Shown here one piece after another: positions 53,667 to 63,142 of a DNA stretch of 64,000 nt. The stretch is from CALGSZ01 sp042408955 (GTDB taxonomy: Bacteria; Chloroflexota; Chloroflexia; Thermomicrobiales; UBA6265). The position numbers and the translations under genes are program-made. The notes below the pieces were generated by a model. That model saw only the letters and a list, made by a program, of their open reading frames with translations. It was not told the origin of the DNA and made no database searches. Each line of letters starts with the position of its first letter. Within the stretch, counting starts at the first letter, position 1. The stretch lies in the NCBI GenBank assembly GCA_042408955.1, contig JBHOQQ010000046.1, positions 9,298 to 73,297 of the forward strand, given 5' to 3'.

Positions 53667-55499
53667 TCAGGACGGACTGGTGGGCGCGGCCTGCGCCGCG
53701 GCGATCGCGTCGCTCGGGATCGCCTTCGATGGCCGCGACGTGATCGCCCGCACCGCCGCCGGATCGAACTTCGGCACCCGCTCGGCGGTGAGCAGGCCAT
53801 TGCGTTCCTGCTCGGTGTCTGTCAGTTGCGTGTAGCAAAATCCCGCAATCGTCGGGCAGTCGAGCACCGCGCCAACAAGATCAGCGTAGCGCGCGAGAAA
53901 CGCATCCTTCCCGCGAACGGTGCCGTATCCGAACGCGCCCTCTCCCGCCTCATCGGCGTCGAGGATTCCACCAAACTCGGTCAGCATGACCGGCTGTCCC
54001 CGGTGTCGAAAGCCTGGGAGAACGATGGGATGGGGTCCAGGCTGCACGTCCTGCAGGGTCCGCTCCACGGCTTCAGCAGAGCCGTAGCGCTCCCGCAGCA
54101 CGTTTCCCTCGGCGGCGTAGTCGTGGATGCCAAGGATGTCGGTGACAAGGTGCTCCCAGCCGTCGTTGGCAACGACGGGCCGCGTCGGGTCGAGCGTTTT
54201 TGTCAGCCAGTAGAGACTTTGGACGAACGCCTGCTGCGCTGGGTCGCGCGCAACATTGGGCACGCCCCAGCTTTCGTTGATCGGAACCCAGGCGACGATG
54301 CATGGATGACTGAAGTCGCGGCGCAGCACGGCGATCCACTCGTTGATCAGCCGTTCAGCCGCGGCCGGCGTGAAGACGTAGGCGTTGGCCATCTCGCCCC
54401 AGACGAGCAGTCCCAGCCGGTCGCACCAAGCGAGAAAGCGCGGATCTTCAACCTTCTGATGGATGCGAACGCCGTTGAAGCCGAGCTCCTTTGCCAGCTC
54501 TACTTCGCGCCGGAGCGCCTGCTCAGAGGGCGCGGCCAGGTGTGATTCCGGCCAGTAGCCCTGCTCCAGGGCAAACCGCAGATAATACGGCCGGCCATTC
54601 AGGAGAAAGCGGCCGTCCGCCACGCCGACGCTGCGCAGCCCAGCGTAACTGCGAACCGCGTCGATTACCCGATCCTCATCGAGCAGCATAAGCTCCGCCT
54701 CGACGAGGTTCGGGTGCCGTGGCGACCAGAGCCAGCGGTCGCGGTCCATCAGCAGAGCGGCTGCATCGAGCCCAATTGCCACGCTGGTTTCGATACCCCC
54801 CACGCGACTCGCCACTTCGGCGATTGGCGCTCCGTGCAGCGACAACCGGGTCTGTAGACGCAGCGGCTTTGGTGGCGGAGCATCGAGGCGCACGTCGAGA
54901 CGAAGCTGTGCGCGGTCAAGGTCGGGCGTCCAATGAAGCTCAGCGATGAACGTCGCAGGGAGAGGTTCGAGCCAGACCGGCTGCCAGATGCCAGTCGTGC
55001 GGTGGTACCAGATGCGATGTGGTACCGGCTGCCAGTCCTGCTTGCCGCGTGGCTGCGCCAGATCATCCGGCCAGTCTTCTACCCGCACGACGACCACGTG
55101 CTCATCACCGCCATGCGCTAGAGCGCTGGTGATGTCGGCCGAGAAGGGCGTGTGGCCGCCTTCATGCGCAGTGACGAGACGTCCATTCACCCACACCTGA
55201 GCACGGTAATCGACCGCGCCAAAATGCAGCCAGAGCCGCTCCTCGCGATCCTGACGGACCTCAGGGAAAGCACGCTGGTACCAGACGACGTGATGGGGCG
55301 AGGGATCGCCGATCCCGCTGGCCCGCGACTCCGGGGGAAACGGCACGCGGATCGCGCGGTCAAACACATCGGTGCGTTCGTGCCAGCGTTGGCTCAGGCC
55401 GATGTTGGCGTCATCGAAGGCAAACTGCCAGACTCCGGAAAGATCCGTCCACCGGTCGCGTGTCAACTGCGGCCGGGGATGCATCGTCTCAGGTCGCAC
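53667..55499 (-). CDS. Glycoside hydrolase family 2 protein
   Basis: The 610-residue enzyme has the GH2 layout: sugar-binding jelly roll (about 1-175), Ig-like domain (about 180-285) and a TIM barrel (about 290-590). The acid/base is E409 in PINESWG and the nucleophile E508 in LTEFGG. Beta-galactosidase, beta-glucuronidase and beta-mannosidase activities are all known in this family, and I cannot choose. There is no signal peptide, so it acts in the cytoplasm. The GTG at 55499 follows GAGAGGGAACC. It is the last gene of a leftward operon with a TIM-barrel isomerase and a Gfo/Idh oxidoreductase. Confidence 0.9.
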   Translation of the reverse strand: MRPETMHPRPQLTRDRWTDLSGVWQFAFDDANIGLSQRWHERTDVFDRAIRVPFPPESRASGIGDPSPHHVVWYQRAFPEVRQDREERLWLHFGAVDYRAQVWVNGRLVTAHEGGHTPFSADITSALAHGGDEHVVVVRVEDWPDDLAQPRGKQDWQPVPHRIWYHRTTGIWQPVWLEPLPATFIAELHWTPDLDRAQLRLDVRLDAPPPKPLRLQTRLSLHGAPIAEVASRVGGIETSVAIGLDAAALLMDRDRWLWSPRHPNLVEAELMLLDEDRVIDAVRSYAGLRSVGVADGRFLLNGRPYYLRFALEQGYWPESHLAAPSEQALRREVELAKELGFNGVRIHQKVEDPRFLAWCDRLGLLVWGEMANAYVFTPAAAERLINEWIAVLRRDFSHPCIVAWVPINESWGVPNVARDPAQQAFVQSLYWLTKTLDPTRPVVANDGWEHLVTDILGIHDYAAEGNVLRERYGSAEAVERTLQDVQPGPHPIVLPGFRHRGQPVMLTEFGGILDADEAGEGAFGYGTVRGKDAFLARYADLVGAVLDCPTIAGFCYTQLTDTEQERNGLLTAERVPKFDPAAVRAITSRPSKAIPSDAIAAAQAAPTSPS

Positions 55500-55531
55500 G
55501 GTTCCCTCTCATCGCTGCGCGAAGCGGAGCA

Positions 55532-56401
55532 TCAGATCAACTCCGCAGCCCGCCAGAGCGCGTCCATTGCGCGCGCTGCCTCCTGGATGGCTGCCAGCGG
55601 ATCCGTCGCCGCCAGGCTCTCAAGACGCTGGCTGAACGGCTCTGGCATGACTGGGCCGTCGTACCCGATCGCCGCGAGCCGGCGCATGAAGCCGGTAAGG
55701 TCGATCACACCAGTTTCCAGCGGGAGTGCGCGCACATTGTCGATCTGCTCGTCGCGCGGGATGCCTGCCGGCGCATCGTTGACGTGCACCGCTACGACAT
55801 CAGCGGCAGTGAGCCGGTCCAGGTCCGCCACGGCGCCGCCCGAGGTGTAGAGGTGCCAGGAGTCGAGCAAGACGCCGACGTTCCCCGTTCCGATCGCCCG
55901 CGCCAAATCGAGGATCCCATCGAGCGTAGAGATGAATTCATGCCGGAACCTGGCCCGAAACGTCCGAGGGCCGATGAATTCGATTCCCAGGCGGCAACCC
56001 TCGGCGCGAAGAATCTCGGCGATCGGGCGAAGGCGTTCAACGTGCCAGGAGAAGTTATCGCTGTATTCACGGTCGTCCGAGCCGGGCATGACGCCAGTCG
56101 TGGCGCGCAAGCAGCCGAGATCCCTCGCCAGATCGGCCAGGCGCGGCAATGCGCGTAGATCATCCTTCCACTGATCGTCCTGCCTCCAGGCCACCGGCAA
56201 TCCCCAGTAGCCTGGGCGGATGCCCGCTTGGGCGAACAGATCGCGCACGTACGCGACCCCTCGCTCATCCGCAAGCCGGGCCGCCTCGCGCACATCGAAC
56301 ACCAGTGAATCAAAGCCAGTACCCCGAGAAAGGGCGAGTGACTCAGGCAGCGGCAGGCCACGGATGCCGATCGCCCCCAGGTTGAGCGTCTTCTCCATCA
56401 T
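55532..56401 (-). CDS. Sugar phosphate isomerase/epimerase (xylose-isomerase-like TIM barrel)
   Basis: The 289-residue protein belongs to the AP-endonuclease-2/xylose isomerase-like TIM-barrel family. Candidate metal ligands are E in LGIEFIG, D and H in LLDSWHLY, H in VHVND and E in MPEPFSQ. Such enzymes interconvert or cleave sugars and inositols. It lies 13 bases after the Gfo/Idh gene and 32 bases before the GH2 gene, so the three act in one pathway, likely uptake and breakdown of an unusual sugar or glycoside. The start may be the first or second ATG. Confidence 0.85.
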   Translation of the reverse strand: MMEKTLNLGAIGIRGLPLPESLALSRGTGFDSLVFDVREAARLADERGVAYVRDLFAQAGIRPGYWGLPVAWRQDDQWKDDLRALPRLADLARDLGCLRATTGVMPGSDDREYSDNFSWHVERLRPIAEILRAEGCRLGIEFIGPRTFRARFRHEFISTLDGILDLARAIGTGNVGVLLDSWHLYTSGGAVADLDRLTAADVVAVHVNDAPAGIPRDEQIDNVRALPLETGVIDLTGFMRRLAAIGYDGPVMPEPFSQRLESLAATDPLAAIQEAARAMDALWRAAELI

Positions 56402-56414
56402 GTCGCTGCTCCGC

Positions 56415-57527
56415 TCACGCGCCGCCAGCCGCTACTGCGCTGGCCGCCCGCAGCCGCTCCACCGGCTCCGGAGCGGCGATCGGATCCGCCGGCAGATGCA
56501 TCACCCGGCCTTCAGCGACGGAGCGGTAGGCAGCCTTGGTGAGTTGAAGCACGCGCGCGGCAGATTCAAACGTGGCGAGGTTGGGCGCGCCCCGCTGCAC
56601 CACATCCAGGAAGTGGGCAATTTCGGCGGAGAACGTATGGACCGGCTCGAACGTCTGGACCGCCGCCTCCTGCCAGCCATGAAGCTGGTGGAGCAACCGC
56701 TTCTCATCCCCCGCGATCGAGCCGCGCTCGCCCATCACTTCAAAATGCCAGCCGCCGACGGTGTCAAATGCCCAACTGGTGATGATGTGTCCGATAGCGC
56801 CAGAAGCAAACCGCACCATCAGCAGGCCGGTATCCTCGGCTGGCAAACCGGGCACAAAGTAGCGATCCACCATCGCCACAACCTCGGTCGGGCGGTCATC
56901 AGCCAGGGCCAGCAGGCGGTAGCTAGCGTGCCAGCCGGTGTCCAGAACCTCGCCCCCGCCCATCCGCGCCAGATCGGAGCGCCACGCCCACGGGCTCTCC
57001 CCCGGTGGGAGGAATTGAGCCGGGCGCCGGCCTGCGGTTTCTCCATGCTGAAATGTCTCGATCGAGCGGACGACGAACCGCCGCCCCAGCACGCCGGTGG
57101 CAAGGAGGCGCTGCGCCTCAATCAAGCTTGGTTGGAAAAGCTGGTTGTGGGCCATGACGAACGTGACGCCGGTTTGCCGCAGCGTTTCCGCGATCGTTGC
57201 CGCATCCTCAAGAGAGGTGCACAGCGGCTTCTCGCAGAGGATCGCTTTCCCCGCTCGGGCCGCGCTGACGATCGCCTCGGTATGCAGGTGATGCGGTAGG
57301 CAGATATCCACTGCATCGACATCCGGATCCGCCACCAGCGACGCGATGCCATCGTAGATGCGTGCCCGCCCGCCGGTGAACTGGTCAACAATGGCCTGTG
57401 CTCTGGGCAACGACACGTCGGCCACGGCGATGATTTCGGCGCGTGGCGCGCTCTGTTGCCATCCGATAGCATGCTGCCGTGCGATGCCCCCTGCTCCGAG
57501 AATGCCCACGCGGAGTGTGCCGGTCAC
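56415..57527 (-). CDS. Gfo/Idh/MocA family oxidoreductase
   Basis: The 370-residue NAD(P)-dependent dehydrogenase has the Rossmann fingerprint GILGAGGIARQHA, the ADVSLPRAQ turn, the DAVDICLPHHLH strand, and EKPLCTSLEDA (the EKP motif of the family, with the catalytic Lys). The C-terminal alpha/beta domain carries WRSDLARMGGGEVLDTGWHASY with the family's conserved GG and H. The substrate is a sugar or inositol derivative. GTG 57527 follows GGAGACAAC. It is first in the leftward operon. Confidence 0.9.
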   Translation of the reverse strand: MTGTLRVGILGAGGIARQHAIGWQQSAPRAEIIAVADVSLPRAQAIVDQFTGGRARIYDGIASLVADPDVDAVDICLPHHLHTEAIVSAARAGKAILCEKPLCTSLEDAATIAETLRQTGVTFVMAHNQLFQPSLIEAQRLLATGVLGRRFVVRSIETFQHGETAGRRPAQFLPPGESPWAWRSDLARMGGGEVLDTGWHASYRLLALADDRPTEVVAMVDRYFVPGLPAEDTGLLMVRFASGAIGHIITSWAFDTVGGWHFEVMGERGSIAGDEKRLLHQLHGWQEAAVQTFEPVHTFSAEIAHFLDVVQRGAPNLATFESAARVLQLTKAAYRSVAEGRVMHLPADPIAAPEPVERLRAASAVAAGGA

Positions 57528-57714
57528 GTTGTCTCCTCCGTTGCTGTGCCATTTCCTGTGCCTTTACTCAGGGATTGTCGCATAGCGCTGCACCTGGTGC
57601 TGCGATCTCGCCACGCGCGGCCTTGATCTGGAAGTGCCAAGCGCGGTGCGCTCGGGCAAATTTCGCTATGCTTATTCACACGCGAGACAATGCAACGACA
57701 AAAGGACGTGGGTC

Positions 57715-58854
57715 ATGGTTGCCAAGGAACAGACGCAAGCACCATTTGAGCGAACCCTACCCGGTCACTACTTTACGGCCCCAGAGATTTACCAGCAGGA
57801 GCAGGAGCGCATCTTCTCCCAGATGTGGGTCTGCGTGGGCCGAGCCGATGCCATTCCCGAGCCCGGACAGTATTTTCTCACCGACGTTGGGCCGGAAAAT
57901 GTGATCGTGATCCGCGGGCGCGATGGCAAGCTGCGCGGGTTTCTGAACGTCTGCCGCCACCGCGGCGCGCGCGTCTGTACCGAACCGTGTGGTCAGGTGA
58001 GCGGTGCCCTCCAATGCCGCTACCACGCCTGGTCGTATGGCTTGGATGGCCGTCTGATCGGCGCTCCAAATCTGCTCCGTGATGAGCGCCTTGACCGTGA
58101 CGCCTATGGCCTCGTCCCGGTCGCCCTGGAAGTATGGGAAGGATTGGTGTGGATCAATCTCTCCGATGCTCCGGAACCGATTGGCGCTCAGCTTGAGCCG
58201 TCGATCATCAAGCGTCTTGGCTCATTGGAGCGGTTCGCGCGCTATCGCCTCGGGGATCTCAAGGTCGGGCACTCCATAACCTATGAGATCGCTGCCAATT
58301 GGAAGCTCATCGTCGAAAATTTCATGGAGTGCTATCACTGTGCGCCGGTTCACCCCGAGCTTGTTCGCCTTCTCCCCGATTTCAGGAACGGCACCTCGTA
58401 TCAAGGCCGTCCCGGCGAGGGTACCGCGTTCGCCGACGACATCGAGGGATTCACCCTCTCTGGTAAGCGCGCCCGGCCACGCCTCCCTGGGCTGCTTCCC
58501 GAGGATGACCGGTTGTATATCGCGTGGGTGCTCTGGCCAAACGTCTTTATTAACCTCCTCCCGGATCACATCATCCTGCACATCCTTCAACCGCTTGCGC
58601 CAGACCGCTCGCGCGTTGTCTGCGACTGGCTGTTCGATGCCGCCGAGGTAGCACGCCCCGACTTCGATCCCAGCGACACGGTCGCCGTCTTCGACATCAC
58701 GAACCGGCAGGACTGGGACGTATGCGAGCTGACCCAGCTCGGCATGAGCTCCCGTGCCTACGCCCACGGCGGCCTCTACGTTGAGAACGAGCTGCACATC
58801 GCCGCATTCCGCGACTTCGTCTTGGAACGTCTCGGTGCGTCGCTACCTGCCTGA
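57715..58854 (+). CDS. Rieske non-heme iron oxygenase alpha subunit (glycine betaine/stachydrine demethylase-like)
   Basis: The 379-residue protein has an N-terminal Rieske [2Fe-2S] domain with C80, H82, C101 and H104 (CRHRG and CRYHAW) and a catalytic domain whose mononuclear iron is held by H208 and H213 in ECYHCAPVH and a downstream Asp in NRQDWDVCE. The ENFMECYHCAPVH and NRQDW...CE segments fit GbcA- and stachydrine-type N-demethylating oxygenases. The reductase subunit is not in the window. The next gene, a dimethylglycine/sarcosine-dehydrogenase-like protein, lies 50 bases away, which supports N-methyl-group removal. ATG 57715 has AAAGGACG upstream. Confidence 0.88.
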   Translation: MVAKEQTQAPFERTLPGHYFTAPEIYQQEQERIFSQMWVCVGRADAIPEPGQYFLTDVGPENVIVIRGRDGKLRGFLNVCRHRGARVCTEPCGQVSGALQCRYHAWSYGLDGRLIGAPNLLRDERLDRDAYGLVPVALEVWEGLVWINLSDAPEPIGAQLEPSIIKRLGSLERFARYRLGDLKVGHSITYEIAANWKLIVENFMECYHCAPVHPELVRLLPDFRNGTSYQGRPGEGTAFADDIEGFTLSGKRARPRLPGLLPEDDRLYIAWVLWPNVFINLLPDHIILHILQPLAPDRSRVVCDWLFDAAEVARPDFDPSDTVAVFDITNRQDWDVCELTQLGMSSRAYAHGGLYVENELHIAAFRDFVLERLGASLPA

Positions 58855-58904
58855 TTCCCTGATGATCCGAGGATCAGGCGCGGAACGCTGGAGGAATGGT
58901 TCGC

Positions 58905-61340
58905 ATGAGAAACACGGCATCTATCGTCATCATCGGTGGCGGCATCGTCGGGTGCGGCGCTGCCCTCTACCTGAGCCGCCTCGGCTGGCACGATATCGTC
59001 GTTCTGGAGCAAGGACCGCTCTTCAAGGCCGGGGGCTCGACCTCGCACGCCCCGGGCATTCACTTCCACACGGGCGGCTCCCGCATGATGACCGAGTTCG
59101 GCAAGGAGACGATTCGGCTCGTCTCCAGCCTAGAGCACGAGGGCGATCCGTGCTTCCACCAAGTAGGCAGCCTGGAGGTCGCGACCACGCCCGCGCGGTG
59201 GGAAGATTTGAAGCGAAAAGCGGGATGGGCCAAATCGTGGGGCGAGGATGCCTGCCTCCTCAGTCCGGAGGAAGCGCGAGAGAAGCTCCCATTCCTGGAT
59301 GCCAGCAAGATCTTGGGGGCGTACTATGTCCCGTCCGACGGTGTGACGAAAGCGGTCCAAGCGTGCGCGGCTATGGCGAACCTGGCCAGTCCGCACGCCG
59401 AATTCCATGAGCGTACGCCGGTCACCGGCATCGAGGTTTCCCGCGGCGCGGTGCACGGTGTGATCACGCCCGCCGGCCGGATCGCCACCGACCGCGTGCT
59501 GATCTGCGCCGGCATCTGGGGACCGAAGGTCGGCAAGCTGGCGGGAATCTCGATCCCGCTGATCCCGGTCGAGCACCAGCTCGCCTGGACCACGCCCTTA
59601 CCGGAACTCGCCGGCGAGACGCGCTGGGCCTTTCTCCCCGTCCTGCGCCACCAGGACCGGGACATGTACTTCCGGCAGCGGCTGGATCACTTCGCCGTCG
59701 GCTCGTACCAGCACGACCCGGTGCTCGTCGAGGCCGAGGCCATCCGCCCTCACGGGCAGCCAGACGACATGCCAGCGTCCAACCCATTCGACCCGGCAGC
59801 GTTCGAGCCAGCCTGGCAGGAGGCGCTCTCGCTCATCCCAGCGCTCCGGCAGACGCGGATCGCCGAGGCATACAACGGGATGTTCTCCTTCACTCCGGAC
59901 GGCTTCCCGCTCATCGGTGAGGCAACGGATGTCGCAGGTTGCTGGGTAGCGGAAGCGATCTGGATCATGCACGCTGGCGGGGCAGCCCGCGCCGTGGCGG
60001 AGTTGCTCACTCACGGCAAAGCCTGGGTTGACGTGCGCGAAGCCGATCTCAACCGGTTTGAGCCGCACGTCCACAGCCCGGCGTATGTGCGTGCCCGCGG
60101 GCGGCAGCAATATATCGAGGTTTACGACATCATCCACCCCCTGCAACCAATGGCGGAGCCACGGCCGCTCCGGAAGAGCCCGTTCTACGAGCAGGAGCGA
60201 CAGCTCGGCGCAGTCTTCTTCGAAGCGCGCGGCTGGGAGCAGCCCCGCTGGTACGAGGCGAACGCGCCGCTCGTCGAGCACTACCAGCCGCGGGAGCGCA
60301 CCGGCTGGGCGGCGCGGTTCTGGTCGCCCATTGCCGGGGCGGAGCACCTAGCAACGCGCGAGCGCGTCGCGCTGTTCGACATGACGCCTCTGCCGAAGCT
60401 GGAGGTCGCAGGGCCCGGCGCGCTGGCGTTCCTGCAACGAATGACGACCAATCAGCTCGACCGCCCGGTCGGGTCGGTCGTCTATACCCTGATGCTCGAC
60501 GAGGCCGGGGGCATTCGTAGCGACATGACGATTGCCCGGCTTGCGGACGACCGCTTTCAGATCGGGTGCAACGGTCCGCTCGACTACCACTGGCTTCGCA
60601 AGCACCTGCCGGACGATGGCCGCGTCCATCTCCGCGATATCACCAGCGCACTGTGCTGCATCGGCTTGTGGGGACCGCGCGCCCGCGACGTTCTGTGCTC
60701 CCTCACGAACGCGGATCTCTCCAGCGAGGCATTCCCATACTTCGCTGCCCGGCACATCTACGCCGGCGAAGTCCCGGTGACTGCGTTGCGCGTCTCCTAC
60801 GTCGGCGAGCTCGGCTGGGAGCTATATGCCCCGGCGGAATACGGCGGACGGCTTTGGGATCTGCTCTGGCAGGCCGGCCAGCCGCACGGGATTATCGCCG
60901 CCGGCCGGGCCGCGTTCGACGCGCTACGGATCGAAAAGGGCTACCGCCTCTGGGGCACCGACATGCACACCGAATACAACCCGTATGAGGCTGGGCTCGG
61001 CTTTGCCGTCAAGCTGGACAAAGGCGAATTCATCGGGCGCGGCGTCCTTATGCGCGCGAAGGAGCACGTCACCCGGCGCCTCTGCTGCCTGGTGCTGGAC
61101 AATCCTGACACGGTGGTGATGGGGAAGGAGCCCGTGCTGAGCGGCGACCGCGTCCTTGGTTACGTCACAAGCGCCGCCTACGGCTACGCGGTCGGTGAGA
61201 GCCTCGCGTACGCCTATCTCCCGGTCGAATGCGCGGCCGAGGGTACGCCGGTCGAGATCGAATACTTCGGCAAGCGCTACCCGGCGCACGTGGCGCGGGA
61301 GCCACGCTTCGATCCAGAGCGGAAGCGGCTCCGGGCATAA
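58905..61340 (+). CDS. FAD-dependent dimethylglycine/sarcosine dehydrogenase-like protein with GcvT domain
   Basis: The 811-residue protein joins a DAO-type FAD domain (about 1-370; GGGIVGCGAALYL fingerprint) to an FAO_M linker and a GCV_T aminomethyltransferase-like domain with GCV_T_C (about 430-805). The motif GGSTSHAPG with H48 marks the covalent FAD site known in dimethylglycine dehydrogenase. The enzyme removes an N-methyl group and passes it, as formaldehyde, to tetrahydrofolate bound by the GcvT part. ATG 58905 has GGAGGA nine bases upstream. It forms an operon with the Rieske oxygenase; the two could act in sequence on betaine. Confidence 0.9.
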   Translation: MRNTASIVIIGGGIVGCGAALYLSRLGWHDIVVLEQGPLFKAGGSTSHAPGIHFHTGGSRMMTEFGKETIRLVSSLEHEGDPCFHQVGSLEVATTPARWEDLKRKAGWAKSWGEDACLLSPEEAREKLPFLDASKILGAYYVPSDGVTKAVQACAAMANLASPHAEFHERTPVTGIEVSRGAVHGVITPAGRIATDRVLICAGIWGPKVGKLAGISIPLIPVEHQLAWTTPLPELAGETRWAFLPVLRHQDRDMYFRQRLDHFAVGSYQHDPVLVEAEAIRPHGQPDDMPASNPFDPAAFEPAWQEALSLIPALRQTRIAEAYNGMFSFTPDGFPLIGEATDVAGCWVAEAIWIMHAGGAARAVAELLTHGKAWVDVREADLNRFEPHVHSPAYVRARGRQQYIEVYDIIHPLQPMAEPRPLRKSPFYEQERQLGAVFFEARGWEQPRWYEANAPLVEHYQPRERTGWAARFWSPIAGAEHLATRERVALFDMTPLPKLEVAGPGALAFLQRMTTNQLDRPVGSVVYTLMLDEAGGIRSDMTIARLADDRFQIGCNGPLDYHWLRKHLPDDGRVHLRDITSALCCIGLWGPRARDVLCSLTNADLSSEAFPYFAARHIYAGEVPVTALRVSYVGELGWELYAPAEYGGRLWDLLWQAGQPHGIIAAGRAAFDALRIEKGYRLWGTDMHTEYNPYEAGLGFAVKLDKGEFIGRGVLMRAKEHVTRRLCCLVLDNPDTVVMGKEPVLSGDRVLGYVTSAAYGYAVGESLAYAYLPVECAAEGTPVEIEYFGKRYPAHVAREPRFDPERKRLRA

Positions 61341-61423
61341 TGGACGCGCATTTCGTGTCGTTAAACGATAAGTTCGAAGCGCAATGATCCGCTTCAAATC
61401 ATCGGATCACGGCGCGCCACGTA

Positions 61424-61451
61424 TTGACAACCTTCGGGAAAGGTGTAGCAT
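61424..61451 (+). promoter_or_regulatory. Promoter of the DUF1326/DUF2182 pair
   Basis: TTGACA (61424-61429) is a perfect -35 and TAGCAT (61446-61451) a fair -10, with a 16-base spacer. It lies 87 bases before the DUF1326 start, in the gap after the dimethylglycine-dehydrogenase-like gene. Confidence 0.55.
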
Positions 61452-61537
61452 GGGCAAGACGTAGCATCCAGTCTAGGGCTCCGGAGGCCGGCAGCAGTCA
61501 CTCGTTCGCAACCCGCGAGATGACGGAGGTGTCACGA

Positions 61538-62146
61538 ATGGCCTGGCGCATGACCGGACAACTTATAGAGACCTGCAGTTGCAATATGTTTTGCCCCTGC
61601 TGGTTTACCGTTCAAGAACTGATGACCATGGACCAGGGCTGGTGCGCAAGCGCCATCGCCTTCCGCGTTCGCGAGGGGAGTTCCGATGGCATCGATCTGA
61701 GTGGACGCTCCGCTGTCTTCGCCGTCGATTTTCCCGGACCAACCTTGTTCGATGGCAACGCCACGGCCCGCCTTTACATCGACGAGCAGGCGAGCCCCGA
61801 GCAGCGCCGGGAGCTTGAGGCGATCATGAGTGGGCAAAAAGGCGGTCCAATGGCGGCGCTCGCTTCGTTCATCAGCACCTGGCTCCCGGCGCAGGCGGCG
61901 CAGATCGGCGTTTCCGATGAGGGTGACACCATCACCGTCAGCGTGGACGGCATTGGCCGCGTCGAATCGCGCCTGTTGCGAGACGGTCAGGGTCAAGGCT
62001 TTACGCTGCGGGGTGGCGGCTTCGTGGCCGCGCTTGGTATGGAAGAGGTCGACTTGGCGCCAAGCGCCAGCCGTTGGACCGATCCAGATCTGCGCCGGTT
62101 TGAGACGAAATCCGGCGCCCGCGGCAATTTTGCCTGGAGCGCCTGA
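61538..62146 (+). CDS. DUF1326 domain-containing protein
   Basis: The 202-residue protein has the family start MTGQLIETCSCNMFCPCWF; the four cysteines C13, C15, C19 and C21 form a CxCx3CxC cluster that looks suited to metal binding. DUF1326 has no settled function, and its genes often lie next to DUF2182 genes. The ATG at 61538 is preceded by GGAGGT at 7 bases, and the gene is 6 bases ahead of the DUF2182 gene. No signal or membrane helix is visible, so it acts in the cytoplasm. Confidence 0.88.
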   Translation: MAWRMTGQLIETCSCNMFCPCWFTVQELMTMDQGWCASAIAFRVREGSSDGIDLSGRSAVFAVDFPGPTLFDGNATARLYIDEQASPEQRRELEAIMSGQKGGPMAALASFISTWLPAQAAQIGVSDEGDTITVSVDGIGRVESRLLRDGQGQGFTLRGGGFVAALGMEEVDLAPSASRWTDPDLRRFETKSGARGNFAWSA

Positions 62147-62152
62147 GCGGCG

Positions 62153-63142
62153 ATGCCTCCCTCAACTCCAGGTGCGGCTCAGTCCCCTGAGCCAGCGGCT
62201 TCGTCCCGGCTTCCCAGCCGGCAGCGGCGAGCTCATTGGTTACCAGCTACGCCGATCGTGCGCAGCCAGTTCGTGGTGTTCGGACTGCTGGTCGTCCTCA
62301 CAATCAGCGCCTGGGCACTTACCGTGCACCAAGCCCACACGATGAACATACCCATGGGGATTATCGCGCGGGGTGGCAGCACGGCAAGCGATTCGGCCCC
62401 CGCCGCTGGCGACATGCCTGGCATGGCCATGGGCAAACCGGACGCAAACGGGATGGAGACCGTTGCCTCCTCAGGCATGGCGGGCATGGCTGAGGCCGGC
62501 TGGTCGTGGGCCGGGTTCATAACCTTTCTGCTCGCTTGGGCGGTGATGATGGCGGCGATGATGTTCCCCGCCGCCGCGCCCATGCTCCTCCTCTTTCAGA
62601 AGATCAACGCTCAACGCCAGGCAAAGAGCGGCGCTTTCGTCCCGACCTGGGTATTCGGTGGTGGCTACCTACTCATCTGGACGGCCGCTGGTGCCATCAC
62701 ATGGGTGCTGGTGCGACTCGGTAATGAGCTTGCGACCTCGCTGGACGCCGGCAGCCGGACGACCTGGGCACCCATCGCTCTAGGTGCAACGCTCGGCGTG
62801 GCCGGCCTCTATCAGCTCACGCCGCTTAAGCGCGTCTGCCTCGATCATTGCCGCACGCCACTGGGATTCGTGACCCAACACTGGCGGGATGGCTATCCCG
62901 GCGCGTTGCGGATGGGACTCGTGCATGGAGGCTATTGCCTCGGCTGCTGCTGGGCGCTCTTCGCAGTGTTGGTGGCGGCCGGGGTCATGAGCTTGGCCTG
63001 GATGGCACTCCTCACGCTCGTTATCTTCGCCGAAAAAGTGCTCCCCCTCGGCCGGCACGCTTCCATCGGGGTGGGAGTCGCATTCCTAGCGCTTGGGATC
63101 ATCGTGGCTGCCGGCGCCGCCGGCCTGCCCTGGATCGCCTGA
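62153..63142 (+). CDS. DUF2182 domain-containing membrane protein
   Basis: The 329-residue protein has about seven membrane helices. A Met-rich loop (about 80-118, DMPGMAMGKPDANGMET and SSGMAGMAEAG) sits outside the membrane before the helix with WAVMMAAMMFPAAAPM. Later come CLDHCRTP and GGYCLGCCWAL, two Cys-rich sites typical of DUF2182. The Met and Cys motifs suggest copper or another soft metal, but this is inference. It is co-transcribed with DUF1326. Confidence 0.85.
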   Translation: MPPSTPGAAQSPEPAASSRLPSRQRRAHWLPATPIVRSQFVVFGLLVVLTISAWALTVHQAHTMNIPMGIIARGGSTASDSAPAAGDMPGMAMGKPDANGMETVASSGMAGMAEAGWSWAGFITFLLAWAVMMAAMMFPAAAPMLLLFQKINAQRQAKSGAFVPTWVFGGGYLLIWTAAGAITWVLVRLGNELATSLDAGSRTTWAPIALGATLGVAGLYQLTPLKRVCLDHCRTPLGFVTQHWRDGYPGALRMGLVHGGYCLGCCWALFAVLVAAGVMSLAWMALLTLVIFAEKVLPLGRHASIGVGVAFLALGIIVAAGAAGLPWIA

